Positions 8,335 to 17,332 of a stretch of 64,000 nt of DNA are shown here, piece after piece. The stretch is from Gammaproteobacteria bacterium (GTDB taxonomy: Bacteria; Pseudomonadota; Gammaproteobacteria; Pseudomonadales; JAUIET01), in contig JAUIET010000001.1 of the NCBI GenBank assembly GCA_030429735.1, positions 124,001-188,000 on the forward strand, in the 5' to 3' direction. The notes beneath the pieces are model-generated. The model did not search any database. It was not told where the DNA came from and worked only from the letters and a program-made list of their open reading frames with translations. Position 1 is the stretch's first letter. Each line of letters starts with the position of its first letter. The translations under genes and the position numbers were made by a program.

Positions 8335-9060
8335 TCAGCGTGACAAGCTCACCAGAGTTGCAATCGTGTCCGCTCTGAGCATCTTGAATCGACCCGGCAA
8401 TTCGTCTCCCTGGCGCAGCCGCTCGTGCAGAGTTTCATTAAGGCAAAAGGTAACCTCCCCCTTGCCATGATCCAAAGCTTGGATTGAGACGGCATCGAAA
8501 CCGAAGAAACCCCGCACCAGTCGGTAAGCCGCCTTGAAAAAGCTCTCTTTCACGGAGAATAGTACAGTGAACAATTGTCTGCGGGATAGGCCACTGCACT
8601 CCAACAAGTGAAGCTCCTCCGGATTAAGAACCTGTGATTGGGTTTCGCGCATGGCGTCGTCCCCTATTATAGGCTCTATGTCCGTACCTAACCCTACTAG
8701 GTACCTATCATCACCGATCACCGCAATCGCATGGTCCTCGCTGTGGCTGATCGACCCAAGCAGGCCGTTCGGCCAGATCGGACTGCGATCAGGTGCATTG
8801 AGAATAACGAAATGCGTTAATTCAAATGCCTCCAAGGCCTCCCGAGCACAGTACCTCCCAGCGAGATAACCCGCCTTCCGTTTGTCCACGGCACGAAGCA
8901 TATCGGGAGGACAATGCACCTGGTACTGGCCGAACAGCTGGTCGTGATAGTGCTTGGGTGAAAACTCGCAGTAGTATTCACTCAATCCCTGTCCCGGCCA
9001 CACTTGCCCTCGTCCCTGGGAAGTGAAAAACGCGGCGCTTTCGGCAAGCTGCGATATCAC
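8335..9060 (-). CDS. EntD/Sfp-type 4'-phosphopantetheinyl transferase
   Basis: 241 residues. It transfers phosphopantetheine from CoA to carrier-domain serines, activating the synthetase and the stand-alone ACP of this cluster. The family motifs are all present: KRKAGYLAGRYCAREAL (CoA phosphate binding), LLGSISHSEDHAIAV, GLGTDIEP (Mg-binding Asp/Glu) and FSVKESFFKA (catalytic Glu, Lys). The order and length fit the EntD subgroup. The GTG start overlaps the stop of the P450 upstream, so it is the third gene of a leftward P450-P450-PPTase operon. Having its own transferase makes the cluster self-sufficient. Confidence 0.93.
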   Translation of the reverse strand: MISQLAESAAFFTSQGRGQVWPGQGLSEYYCEFSPKHYHDQLFGQYQVHCPPDMLRAVDKRKAGYLAGRYCAREALEAFELTHFVILNAPDRSPIWPNGLLGSISHSEDHAIAVIGDDRYLVGLGTDIEPIIGDDAMRETQSQVLNPEELHLLECSGLSRRQLFTVLFSVKESFFKAAYRLVRGFFGFDAVSIQALDHGKGEVTFCLNETLHERLRQGDELPGRFKMLRADTIATLVSLSR

Positions 9061-10307
9061 GCGACTGTCCTTACCACCAGTTTGCTGTAGTTAGCCGAGA
9101 AGTTGGACAGGATTCTCTGCGGCGGTTCTACCAGCTCCAGACGCATTTGGCTGTCCAGCAACTCCTCCAGCAGCAGGCGCAACTCCATTTCCGCGACATG
9201 CTGACCCAGGCAGCGATGGATACCACTTCCGTAGCCCAGGTGTTTGTCGGCGTTGTAGCGCAGGATATTGAAATCCTCCGCATCTTCAAAAACACGCTCG
9301 TCCCGGTTTCCAGAGCAGTACCACATCACTACGCGAGCGCCTTCAGGTATGACCTCATCGCCAATCTGCGTTTCCTGCGTGGTAGTGCGGCGCATGTGGA
9401 TAATCGGCGACTGCCAGCGCACGATCTCCGATACGGCGTTGTCGATCAGTCCCCGATCCTGTTCCAGTAGCGACCACTGCCCGGGTGTTTGGTGAAAGGC
9501 GACAATGGAACCGCTGAGGGCGCCGCGAGCAGCCTCGTTAGCGCCGGCAATGAGGGCAACCGTGCCGACAAGGCGCATCGGGTTATGATTCATCTGTGCC
9601 GTGTCAGGACTGTGACTCAAGGCGGCGATAACATCCTGGCGACGCGTATCTTCTCGACGGTCGGACCACAGGTGCAATAGTCGATCGCGGAAGGTCTCGA
9701 CAACAGCCTGGCGCTCTTCCCAACTCTGCACGAGGGCGCCTGGTTCTGGAGTGGTGACCAGCACCTCACACCAGTAAGGCAGCCGGGAGCGGTCCTCGGG
9801 TGCGAGATCAAACAACTCGCCGACCATGCTATTGGTAACCGGGCTGGCGATTTCCTCCACCCAGTCGAATTCCCTGTCACGAGGAAGCCCCGCCAGCAGG
9901 GAACGGATTTTTTGCCGCATCCCCACTGCCAGTACTTGCAGTCGTTTACGTGTGAACGAAGGCAATACCGCACGCCTTTCCTGTGTGTGCGTGGGCGGAT
10001 CAGAGGTAGCGAAAGCGCGGGTGACGTCAAACTCCGGAGAAACGTCGCCGATAATGATATTGTTCTCCGACGAGAACACTTGGTGATCACGCTCTACCGC
10101 CAGGATGTCCTCGTGGCGAGTGACCGACCAGTAGGGTCCATAGGGACTATCCGGGCAGAAGTGCACGGGCGCTTCACGGCGCAGCGCCCGGAACATCGCG
10201 GCGTGTGAGTTGTGTTGGAAACGCTGGGGCAGGCTCGGATCCAGCACCGCAAGCGTTTTCGAGCTCCACACTGCTTCTTTGTCGGCCCCGTATAGCATCT
10301 TGCTCAC
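9057..10307 (-). CDS. Cytochrome P450, first of two (I-helix alcohol residue missing)
   Basis: 416 residues, a soluble bacterial class I P450. Heme-binding loop: LGYGSGIHRCLGQHVAEMEL with the Cys thiolate ligand. K-helix: SEIVRWQSP (E-x-x-R). I-helix: IAGANEAARGALS, where the Thr of the usual acid-alcohol pair is replaced by Ala while an acidic Glu is kept; such P450s often rely on a substrate hydroxyl or water for proton delivery. Its substrate is presumably the nonribosomal peptide or a carrier-bound amino acid. A GTG start overlaps the stop of the other P450. No dedicated ferredoxin or reductase gene is in the window, so electrons must come from host partners. Confidence 0.93.
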   Translation of the reverse strand: MSKMLYGADKEAVWSSKTLAVLDPSLPQRFQHNSHAAMFRALRREAPVHFCPDSPYGPYWSVTRHEDILAVERDHQVFSSENNIIIGDVSPEFDVTRAFATSDPPTHTQERRAVLPSFTRKRLQVLAVGMRQKIRSLLAGLPRDREFDWVEEIASPVTNSMVGELFDLAPEDRSRLPYWCEVLVTTPEPGALVQSWEERQAVVETFRDRLLHLWSDRREDTRRQDVIAALSHSPDTAQMNHNPMRLVGTVALIAGANEAARGALSGSIVAFHQTPGQWSLLEQDRGLIDNAVSEIVRWQSPIIHMRRTTTQETQIGDEVIPEGARVVMWYCSGNRDERVFEDAEDFNILRYNADKHLGYGSGIHRCLGQHVAEMELRLLLEELLDSQMRLELVEPPQRILSNFSANYSKLVVRTVA

Positions 10308-11521
10308 GGTGATTGTTGTTCCTCTGGAGAATGTTGCGGGTCCCAGCGCAAATGAAGCTCAAGCATGGCGCCGAGTATCCCGCTGCTCATACGCGGCCGT
10401 GTCTGCTCCGGTGGCTGAAACCCCGGAACTCTCGCCAGCCACTCACGAAGAAATATCTCCAATTCGGTACTGGCCAGGTACGAACCCGGGCACAGGTGAA
10501 CACCATTACCAAAGCTAAGGTCAGGTGAATGCTGTCGCTTGAAATTCACTGCCATGGGATCGGTGTAAATACGCTCATCCAACCCCTGCAGTGGCGGCAG
10601 GACAATCATATCCCCCGCCCTCATCTGTATACCGTCAAGCACCTGGTCACTCTTCAGCTCCCGCGCCTTGGTCATGATCGGAAAGCGCCTGATCAGTTCG
10701 GGGACCGCGGATGGAATCCTGTCGGGGTTTTCTATCAGCCATTGTTGGTGATGCGGGTGCTCGGCCAGGAAACCGATAATAAAACTGAGCAGGGAGATGA
10801 CCGTATCGATGCCTCCGGTGAGCATGGCGGTGGCGACATCCAGTGCTTCATCTTCACTGATGTCCTTTCCATTGAGCTGGCCGCTGACCAGCTGGCTCAA
10901 AAGATCGTCACCGGGGCGGGCCTGTCGCTCTACTACCCAGGGCCGCAGAAAGCGGGCAAAACGCTCCATAACCGGGACATCTGAAGCATTGGGGGGCTCC
11001 GCGTAACGCGGGATGTCTTCGACCAGTTCATCCGGCATCCGCGCCATATGCAGGAAAATCCGGCCGGGAATCAGTAGAGCGACGTCATTGATAAACTCGC
11101 ATCGGCCTTGCAATCGCACTCTCTCGATAGTGTCGATGATGATGGCCTTGATCGCAGCTTCACTGGCTTGCACCCTGGCCCGCGACAGCGCAGCGGTCAT
11201 GAGTTTGCGATACGGCCGGTGCTCTGGCGGATCCAGCGTGGTCGGCCGCAGAGGAAAAAGCTCACCCCACTTCTTCGGTACGATGGTAATACGGGAGGAG
11301 AAATTCTCGTGATCGGCGTAGATTCGCGCAATATCCTCCCCGTCCATCGCCAGCCAGTGACCACCGTTGTGGGGTGTCCACAGCAAACGTTGCGGGTATT
11401 GCTCCCTGAGGTTTTGCCAGGCCCTGTGGAGATCACTGTCTCCGCCGGGGATGGCGTATATGTCGATATCTGCGATGCGTTCAGCCGGCACCGGCGTTCT
11501 GTCGCTTGCATCGGCCGTCAT
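10304..11521 (-). CDS. Cytochrome P450, second
   Basis: 405 residues with CYP101-like character. Heme loop: LSFGNGVHLCPGSYLA. I-helix: MLTGGIDTVISLL, with the normal acid-alcohol Asp-Thr pair. K-helix: ELIRRFP. Thr-rich substrate-contact segments precede it (RPTTLDPPEHRPYR, the usual DPPEH motif of the C-helix). A strong ribosome binding site (GGAGG) lies ahead of the ATG, so this is the first gene of the P450-P450-PPTase operon. It is divergent from the Rieske oxygenase over a 149-base spacer that should hold both promoters. Likely role: hydroxylation or oxidative cross-linking in tailoring the peptide. Confidence 0.93.
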   Translation of the reverse strand: MTADASDRTPVPAERIADIDIYAIPGGDSDLHRAWQNLREQYPQRLLWTPHNGGHWLAMDGEDIARIYADHENFSSRITIVPKKWGELFPLRPTTLDPPEHRPYRKLMTAALSRARVQASEAAIKAIIIDTIERVRLQGRCEFINDVALLIPGRIFLHMARMPDELVEDIPRYAEPPNASDVPVMERFARFLRPWVVERQARPGDDLLSQLVSGQLNGKDISEDEALDVATAMLTGGIDTVISLLSFIIGFLAEHPHHQQWLIENPDRIPSAVPELIRRFPIMTKARELKSDQVLDGIQMRAGDMIVLPPLQGLDERIYTDPMAVNFKRQHSPDLSFGNGVHLCPGSYLASTELEIFLREWLARVPGFQPPEQTRPRMSSGILGAMLELHLRWDPQHSPEEQQSP

Positions 11522-11670
11522 ACCACTTTCCTCCCTGGCCCAGAACGATACGGCAGGGCTAAAGCTACACTAGTCGATACTGCAGTGGTAGAGTTTCGTT
11601 CCGTAACGTTTTATGGCCTGGCAGGTTCCCTGTACAGGAGCAGCCTTGTTCTCACGCCAGGGGGAAAAAG

Positions 11671-12882
11671 TTGAACAGCGAGAATAGGTCCGGGTTGAAA
11701 GAGCGTCGCCTGGAAGTCGCCACGCGGTCACGGCAGCGGCTGGTCGCGCATATTGCTGCCGGTGGTACCACCGATATGGCCGACGCGGCCATGGAAAACG
11801 ATAGCTCGGCCTATTGCGACCCCCAGCGCGACCAGCGGGAGAAGTCGCGCCTGTTCCGACAGTCTCCGATTGTCGCCTGCTTTTCCTCCGATGTGGCTAG
11901 CGCAGGGGATGCTTTCGTGTTCGACCTGCTCGGTACTTCGGTTCTACTGCTTCGATCCAGCGATTCGCGTTTGCGCGGCTACCTTAATCGCTGCTCACAC
12001 CGGGGTACCCGCCTGATTGCCACCCGGTACGGCGCCTGCCGCCTGGAGTCAGGGCGTATAACCTGTCCGTTTCACGCCTGGAGTTATGATATCGAGGGCA
12101 AGCTGAGTCACGTGCCTGGCGCCGAGGGCTTTGAGCAGCAGTTACTCGAGCAACGGAATCTCACCCCGGTTCAGGTGAGGGAGCATCTCGGCCTCGTGTT
12201 TGTCCAAATACAGGGCCAGATCGAGGATGGTGGCATCGCGGCCTTTTTCGGTGATTTCCATGACGAAATCGCGCAATTGGAGCTGTCGTTGCTGCAACCG
12301 GTCCACAATTTTGCCCTCGACGCCCGGAGCAACTGGAAATATGCAATGGATACCTACTGTGAGGGCTACCACTTTTCGGTGCTGCACCGGGACTCCATAG
12401 GCCGGGACTTCTTCTCCAATATCGCCGTTTTCGACGACTTCGGCCGCCACTGGCGTCTCTGTTTCGCCGAGCGCGCCCTCGCAGCATTGGTCGACAGGGA
12501 CCAATCCGAGTGGCCCGACGTGGCCTTCAGCGGTATACACTTCCTGTTTCCCAACACACTGCTGGTGGTAGGCACCCTGCCACAGGGGGAAATGTGCGTG
12601 AGGATGTTCCAACTGCTACCTGGCCAGGACGCCGGTAGCATGACCTGCCTGATCCGGGTGTATGCGCCCGCCTCCGTGGTAGCCGATGAAGAGCGCCTGT
12701 CTCGCGAGTTTGCCTACAACGACGCCAACAGCGACATTACCCAGGAGGATTACGAGGTCGCCGTCGAAGGTTATCGTAACCTGGCCAACGCGCCGGATTC
12801 ATTCAGACTGGTCTACGGCAGGAACGAGCCCGCACTACAGGCCTTTCACCGGGCCCTGGCCAGTGCCTTGTCGGAGCCCTGA
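11671..12882 (+). CDS. Rieske non-heme iron oxygenase, alpha-subunit type
   Basis: 403 residues. The N-terminal Rieske [2Fe-2S] domain (about 60-170) has the ligands CSHRG and CPFHAW (C-x-H...C-x-x-H). The C-terminal catalytic domain contains NWKYAMDTYCEGYHFSVLH, giving the facial triad His residues and the bridging Asp. It belongs to the ring-hydroxylating family that also includes amine N-oxygenases and choline-type monooxygenases. No beta subunit or reductase is adjacent, which fits tailoring Rieske enzymes. The start is a TTG at 11671, preceded by a strong GGGGG ribosome binding site; no ATG with comparable signals is near. It is convergent with the unknown 400-residue gene. Confidence 0.9.
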   Translation: MNSENRSGLKERRLEVATRSRQRLVAHIAAGGTTDMADAAMENDSSAYCDPQRDQREKSRLFRQSPIVACFSSDVASAGDAFVFDLLGTSVLLLRSSDSRLRGYLNRCSHRGTRLIATRYGACRLESGRITCPFHAWSYDIEGKLSHVPGAEGFEQQLLEQRNLTPVQVREHLGLVFVQIQGQIEDGGIAAFFGDFHDEIAQLELSLLQPVHNFALDARSNWKYAMDTYCEGYHFSVLHRDSIGRDFFSNIAVFDDFGRHWRLCFAERALAALVDRDQSEWPDVAFSGIHFLFPNTLLVVGTLPQGEMCVRMFQLLPGQDAGSMTCLIRVYAPASVVADEERLSREFAYNDANSDITQEDYEVAVEGYRNLANAPDSFRLVYGRNEPALQAFHRALASALSEP

Positions 12883-12889
12883 ACGCCCC

Positions 12890-14092
12890 TCATCCCGGTA
12901 ACAGAAGCCGGTCGACGCTGATTGCGGCCCCCTGCGGCACACTCAAACGCGGCATGCGGGCATGTACCAGTTCGCGCAGGGACTGCAACACCACAAAATC
13001 TTCCCGTTCCGGGATAAGCAGTATTGGTTGCGCACCCTCGCCCAGTACTCCGGAAAAGTGCTTGCGCAACTGGTCACAGTAGCGCTGATCAAGTTCACTC
13101 TTGCTGTGGGCGAACAGGTGATAGGCGGCGCGCAATTGAACCTGGTATCCCGCTTCAGGCAGTTCCAGTACACGCGCTCCCGTCTCCAGATCCTCACGAA
13201 CCTGGGATTGCCAGCTGTCTGGCAATGACTCTTGGATCAATAAATCGCCCTGGGTAACGATACCATCAGGGCCGTGAACCCTGGCCCTGTCCACAACGAA
13301 GCCGCCGTCTCCCCCTGCCAGCCGGGCTGCGCGAAGCCTGCTGTCATTAATCGAGCACAGTCTATAGTCTCTTGCCGGACTGGAGGCTCCCGCGCCGTGG
13401 CGCTCGGGCAGGTCGTCCTGAATTTGCAGAGCGGCGCGACACAGTTCAAACCAGCGATAAGAAAAACTTCGGCCGTCTTCGTACTGGGAAAAGGCATCCA
13501 TATATCCGCGCAGCACCCCTTTTCCCGGCACGCCAGAAGGTTCTACCCGGCCGACTTTCTCCTGATCGTCGCTACAGCTCACCCACAACAGGCGGTTATC
13601 ACCATAGGATTGCAAGGCGGCGTACAGGCGTAAAATCTGCGCCTCATCCAGATCACCGGAATCCTTGCGCAGAAAGATTTTTTCGCCCGAACGCAGGTCC
13701 TCGAGCATCTTGCGCGCCAGCCATTGCAACACCTTTGTCTGCTGCGCAAGCAGCGCATCGACATCTACCTGCCCTGCGGTTTGAAAGGTGTGGTAGCGAA
13801 AGCCGTAGCGCGGCACGACAACGATGAGTTCGTCATTGCAGGCAGTTTCCAACTCGATGTACCTGGGATCTTCAAAGTCCCTGAATCCATTCTCCAGAAC
13901 CGCCAGCAAAGCTTCGAAATTGCTGTTGTTAAAGCGGAAGAAGCCCATCTGGTCGACGCCAACAGCGACCTGTACCAGCCCCAACTCACAATTATCACCC
14001 AGGCTTTCAAAACGCCTGAGCACATCAGAATCGAACCTGGGGCTGGGAGCAGCTTCGTGCGTCTCTCCAGGACCGGGTAGCTCAGTTTGCAT
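12890..14092 (-). CDS. Uncharacterised protein with SLGDNCELG motif, co-transcribed with ACP and FkbH
   Basis: 400 residues; I do not recognise a characterised family. The N-terminal part (about 20-150) starts with RRFESLGDNCELGLVQ and GFFRFNNSNFEALL. This resembles hypothetical proteins that begin with S-L-G-x-N-C-E-x-G and are found beside glycan or acyl-transfer genes; the invariant-looking Cys might be catalytic, as in papain-like DUF1796 relatives. The C-terminal half carries no recognisable motif. I place the start at ATG 14092 (MQTELPG), overlapping the ACP stop by 11 bases, instead of 14173 inside the ACP gene. The tight coupling FkbH-ACP-this protein suggests it handles the unit that FkbH loads onto the ACP, for example transfer to the peptide or its release. 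Confidence 0.6.
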   Translation of the reverse strand: MQTELPGPGETHEAAPSPRFDSDVLRRFESLGDNCELGLVQVAVGVDQMGFFRFNNSNFEALLAVLENGFRDFEDPRYIELETACNDELIVVVPRYGFRYHTFQTAGQVDVDALLAQQTKVLQWLARKMLEDLRSGEKIFLRKDSGDLDEAQILRLYAALQSYGDNRLLWVSCSDDQEKVGRVEPSGVPGKGVLRGYMDAFSQYEDGRSFSYRWFELCRAALQIQDDLPERHGAGASSPARDYRLCSINDSRLRAARLAGGDGGFVVDRARVHGPDGIVTQGDLLIQESLPDSWQSQVREDLETGARVLELPEAGYQVQLRAAYHLFAHSKSELDQRYCDQLRKHFSGVLGEGAQPILLIPEREDFVVLQSLRELVHARMPRLSVPQGAAISVDRLLLPG

Positions 14093-14330
14093 GCAGGTGC
14101 GCCCCGATATACTCCACCAGGTCGCCAATGTTCGACATGCTGTCGACTTCACGGCTGTGAAACTGGATGCCAAAGTGTGATTCGATCATCAGGATCAATT
14201 CTATATGACGCAACGAATCCCAACCCTCGATGTCTACGGCGCTTGTCGTCGGCGTGAGGTCGATGTCCTCAAGCAGAAACTGCGCACGAAATATCTCGTT
14301 GAGCGTGTGATATACCTCGGCTTCGGTCAC
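14082..14330 (-). CDS. Stand-alone acyl carrier protein
   Basis: 82 residues. The phosphopantetheine site is at GWDSLRHIELI (Ser about residue 40), followed by the usual helix III. It is acidic and sits immediately after the FkbH-like gene, its GTG start overlapping that gene's stop (GTGA). In known glyceryl-ACP systems, FkbH-type enzymes load a three-carbon unit from 1,3-bisphosphoglycerate onto exactly such a discrete ACP. The cluster's own PPTase could activate it. Confidence 0.92.
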   Translation of the reverse strand: MTEAEVYHTLNEIFRAQFLLEDIDLTPTTSAVDIEGWDSLRHIELILMIESHFGIQFHSREVDSMSNIGDLVEYIGAHLHAN

Positions 14331-16264
14331 GCGCCCTCCTCGTATACGGTCGCCGGGACAGGTAAGGGGGTGAACTGCCCAAGTTCGAGATCAAAGCGCA
14401 ACTCACCGGCTGGCGGTGAAGGCAGCGGCGAGAACCCCAACTCGGAATAGAGCTCCCGCACGATGGCGTTTCTGTCGCTGGGCCGGTACCTGCCGACCAG
14501 CCGTGTAGCACCCCTTTCCAGTGCACCACTGGCAAGTACGTTCAGGATGGCCTGTTCCACGCGCCGCCCTATCACCCGGCAACTGAGCAGAAAGGTATCG
14601 ATATGCATCGACCGGTCGTGTTGCAGGCTTGCTATCACGATGGCGATGATGCCATTGTCGCCAAACCTGTCCTCCAGGCGAAACTGCAAGCCGAGGACTC
14701 CTGGCTGATTCATCACGTCTTCAAGCTGGTCCCGGTCGTAACGCTGGGTCGTCAGGTTGAACTGGTTGGTCTTGTTGATGAGTTGCACCAGCCTGTCTAT
14801 GTCACCCGGGTTGAAGCACTGCCAACCCAGGCGCATATCCAGTTCATGCAGGTAGGCAGTGAGGTCCTGGTGATGATCGCGTAGCTCGGCTCGCTGCCTG
14901 TTGGCCTGGTAGGCAGCACCGCGTGTGAGGTCATCATCTGTCAACGCCACACTCTCGAAGTAACCGGCGTCGGCCAGCACGCGACTGTACAGTGCCGGCT
15001 CCCGGGGCATCTCGGGCGTCTGCACCATGGGCAGGCTTCGTCGTACCAGTTCGCGCTCGAAGACACTGTCATCGACAAACACCATCGAGTCGAGGCCGAT
15101 GTTCAGCTCCGAGGCAATGTCCCGCAGGTTATCGGGTTTGGGCTGCCAGTTGGCCTTGAAACTAGCAATATGATGGCGCTTGAGAAACATGGATGGGTGC
15201 GAGTGGAACATCGTTTCGGCGACATGCTGATCGTTTTTTGAGCACACAGCCAGAATCACGCCCCTGTCATGCAGCGCCAGCAGATACCGCTGAAAGCTTT
15301 GATAAGCCTCTCCCGCCGCACTGCCCGGGCCCAGCGTTACCCCCTGCGGCCCGGCCTCGCCGACTTCTCCGCCCCACAGGGTATTGTCCAAGTCCAGCAC
15401 CAGGCACCTGGCCGAACGTCCCTGCCGCGCCGCTATCACCCGCATCAGCAATTCACCGAACAGGGGTACAGCCGTCGGTGAGATTTCCATTCGGGCATGT
15501 AACCACAGACGGGGGTCATGCCATGCCGCCAGACCGTCACGGGCTACCTGCCGGTCGAGTGACAGCAGGTCTACCCTTTCCTGCTCGGCGCAGTCCCTGA
15601 TCTGCATACAGAGGCGTGACAGGTAGTCCACGGGGGAGCCGGGCAAACTGTGTTCATTGTTGCCCATCAGGTTGTCAAATACAGGCAGGGGTAACTGCTG
15701 GACCAGTTGGCAGGCATGGCGTTGTCTCAATGTCTGCCATGCCGAACGCAGACGATCCAGCGATGCCTGTATCAAGTGTTGCCGTTGATCGGCGGTGCTG
15801 GCGACACGGAGTCCTGCAGCCAGGTGCTCGGCATCCAGTGCCAGCAGGATCGCATTGGGGCTGAAATCTGCGATCGCCGCATCCGGTTCCAGTATCGATT
15901 GCCAGAACTGGCCGTAAGTGCCCTCGTGAACCGCCACATGCAGACCTCGCCGCAGCCCTGCCACACGAATCCCTGCGCCCAGGTGTGCCGTCGTAGAGGA
16001 GGCTAGAACAGCCAGCCTGACATCGGCCGACGCCGCGGAACAGCCAGGGTGCAACAGTGCACGGGACAGCGCGCGGTCGAGATGGCCGGTTTGGGTACCA
16101 TCCAGTTGGTAAGGAGCCAGCACGCGCAATTCGACCAGTGAGTGTGCGTCGCTTTTCTGCAAGCTCGCCAATCGCGCCTGCCAGTCCACGGGCGCTTGCG
16201 GCAGCCAGGAAAGCCTTGCTTCTGCTGGAGGGGCTGTGACTGATTTGACTTTGGATTGAGTCAC
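14327..16264 (-). CDS. FkbH-like HAD-superfamily glyceryl-loading protein
   Basis: 645 residues, longer than minimal FkbH (about 360), with an extra N-terminal region of about 270 residues as in the longer HAD-IIIC subgroup. The HAD core (about 285-430) has LVLDLDNTLWGGEVGE (nucleophile Asp and general acid Asp), ILAVCSKND, and MVFVDDSVFERELV. The C-terminal domain (about 455-640) has an acetyltransferase-like fold region (NKTNQFNLTT...FGDNGIIAIVI...IDTFLLSCRVIGRRVE). Known relatives dephosphorylate 1,3-bisphosphoglycerate and pass glycerate to an ACP. The partners needed to turn glyceryl-ACP into methoxymalonyl-ACP (FkbG, FkbI, FkbK) are absent from the cluster, and so is any polyketide synthase. 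The glyceryl unit may therefore be used directly. GTG start at 16264. Confidence 0.88.
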   Translation of the reverse strand: MTQSKVKSVTAPPAEARLSWLPQAPVDWQARLASLQKSDAHSLVELRVLAPYQLDGTQTGHLDRALSRALLHPGCSAASADVRLAVLASSTTAHLGAGIRVAGLRRGLHVAVHEGTYGQFWQSILEPDAAIADFSPNAILLALDAEHLAAGLRVASTADQRQHLIQASLDRLRSAWQTLRQRHACQLVQQLPLPVFDNLMGNNEHSLPGSPVDYLSRLCMQIRDCAEQERVDLLSLDRQVARDGLAAWHDPRLWLHARMEISPTAVPLFGELLMRVIAARQGRSARCLVLDLDNTLWGGEVGEAGPQGVTLGPGSAAGEAYQSFQRYLLALHDRGVILAVCSKNDQHVAETMFHSHPSMFLKRHHIASFKANWQPKPDNLRDIASELNIGLDSMVFVDDSVFERELVRRSLPMVQTPEMPREPALYSRVLADAGYFESVALTDDDLTRGAAYQANRQRAELRDHHQDLTAYLHELDMRLGWQCFNPGDIDRLVQLINKTNQFNLTTQRYDRDQLEDVMNQPGVLGLQFRLEDRFGDNGIIAIVIASLQHDRSMHIDTFLLSCRVIGRRVEQAILNVLASGALERGATRLVGRYRPSDRNAIVRELYSELGFSPLPSPPAGELRFDLELGQFTPLPVPATVYEEGA

Positions 16265-16441
16265 TGTAGTTGGAGTTACTGTCGTGAAGTTACCGTGATT
16301 AAAATTATGACGCTAGCCAAATCCAGTACAAAAGCTGCGAGCGCCAGGCGAAAGCGCCAGTGTCTGGAGGGTAACCAGGCATTTGTCGCGCAGTATATCA
16401 ACTGAATACACTACAGCGTATATTTGAGCCTGCACCATTTG

Positions 16442-17323
16442 ATGGATTCTGTATACATGCAACGCCCACCGGTGTCTTCCACGCAGTCATCAACAGCCTT
16501 TGCGGCTGAAAGTACTGTCGCCTCTATCCAGTTTCTCGGTAACTATAGCCAATCGCCCAGGCTGCACGGGGTGACCCGGGGAAGAGACCATTTTCCACTG
16601 TCGGCACATGAGGTGGAGATCAGCAACGCACGTCTGTCAGGCAGCCCTGCCTCCCTGGATGTCAACGGATTCGTCCTGCTGCAGAATTCCCCTGTAGTTC
16701 ATTCCGGTGACTTACAGGAAATCACTCGCCAACACGAACAGGAGTGCCGGCGGTTGCTGGCTGAGCAACTGGGGACAACACAGCTTTTATTGATCAACTC
16801 GGTGATTCGTCGCAGCGAACAATCAGCGGGATATCTCGCAGAGGGTACGACCTTACCTGCCCGCTTCGCCCACAACGACTTCGGTGCCGGAAACACCGAA
16901 ATAGCGCGCTGGGTCGACCGCTTCAGCGACATCGGCGATTACGCATCCTTGAAGCGGCGACGGATCGCGGTCTACAACCTCTGGCGAGTAATCAGCGAGC
17001 CGCCCACGGATGTACCCCTGGCGCTATGTGACGTGACATCAGTGGGCCTTGGTGACAGGGCCGGGGTCGAGTTTCACGAGCAGATGCCCCCCGGCAGTGA
17101 CTGGGTCTTCGAAATGTCGGCCTTTCACTTCAACCTGGCACAACGCTGGTGCTACTTTCCCGACATGCACAGCGGCGAAGTGCTGGTGTTCAAGGGCTTC
17201 GATTCAGATACCTCCAGGGCCCAGCTTACTCCCCATGCGGCCTTTACCTTGAACACCACCCCGAAATTCACACGACCACGCGAGAGTATAGAAAGCCGCT
17301 TCCTGGTCGTCTTCGAGGATTGA
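16442..17323 (+). CDS. CmcJ/NvfI-family oxygenase
   Basis: About 293 residues. It resembles CmcJ (cephamycin 7-alpha-methoxylation partner) and the fungal NvfI/AsqJ-neighbour family of Fe(II)-dependent enzymes. Recognisable signature parts are FAHNDFGA, IAVYNLWRVISEPPTDVPLALCDVTSV, CYFPDMHSGEVLVFKGFDSD and PRESIESRFLVVF near the end. The His-x-Asp of AHNDF fits iron ligation. A plausible job is hydroxylation of an amino-acid residue in the peptide. The start is uncertain: a TTG at 16424 and ATGs at 16442 and 16457 are all possible, and none has a good ribosome binding site. It is divergent from FkbH over about 180 bases and convergent with mbtH. Confidence 0.8.
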   Translation: MDSVYMQRPPVSSTQSSTAFAAESTVASIQFLGNYSQSPRLHGVTRGRDHFPLSAHEVEISNARLSGSPASLDVNGFVLLQNSPVVHSGDLQEITRQHEQECRRLLAEQLGTTQLLLINSVIRRSEQSAGYLAEGTTLPARFAHNDFGAGNTEIARWVDRFSDIGDYASLKRRRIAVYNLWRVISEPPTDVPLALCDVTSVGLGDRAGVEFHEQMPPGSDWVFEMSAFHFNLAQRWCYFPDMHSGEVLVFKGFDSDTSRAQLTPHAAFTLNTTPKFTRPRESIESRFLVVFED

Positions 17324-17332
17324 CTGCAGCAT

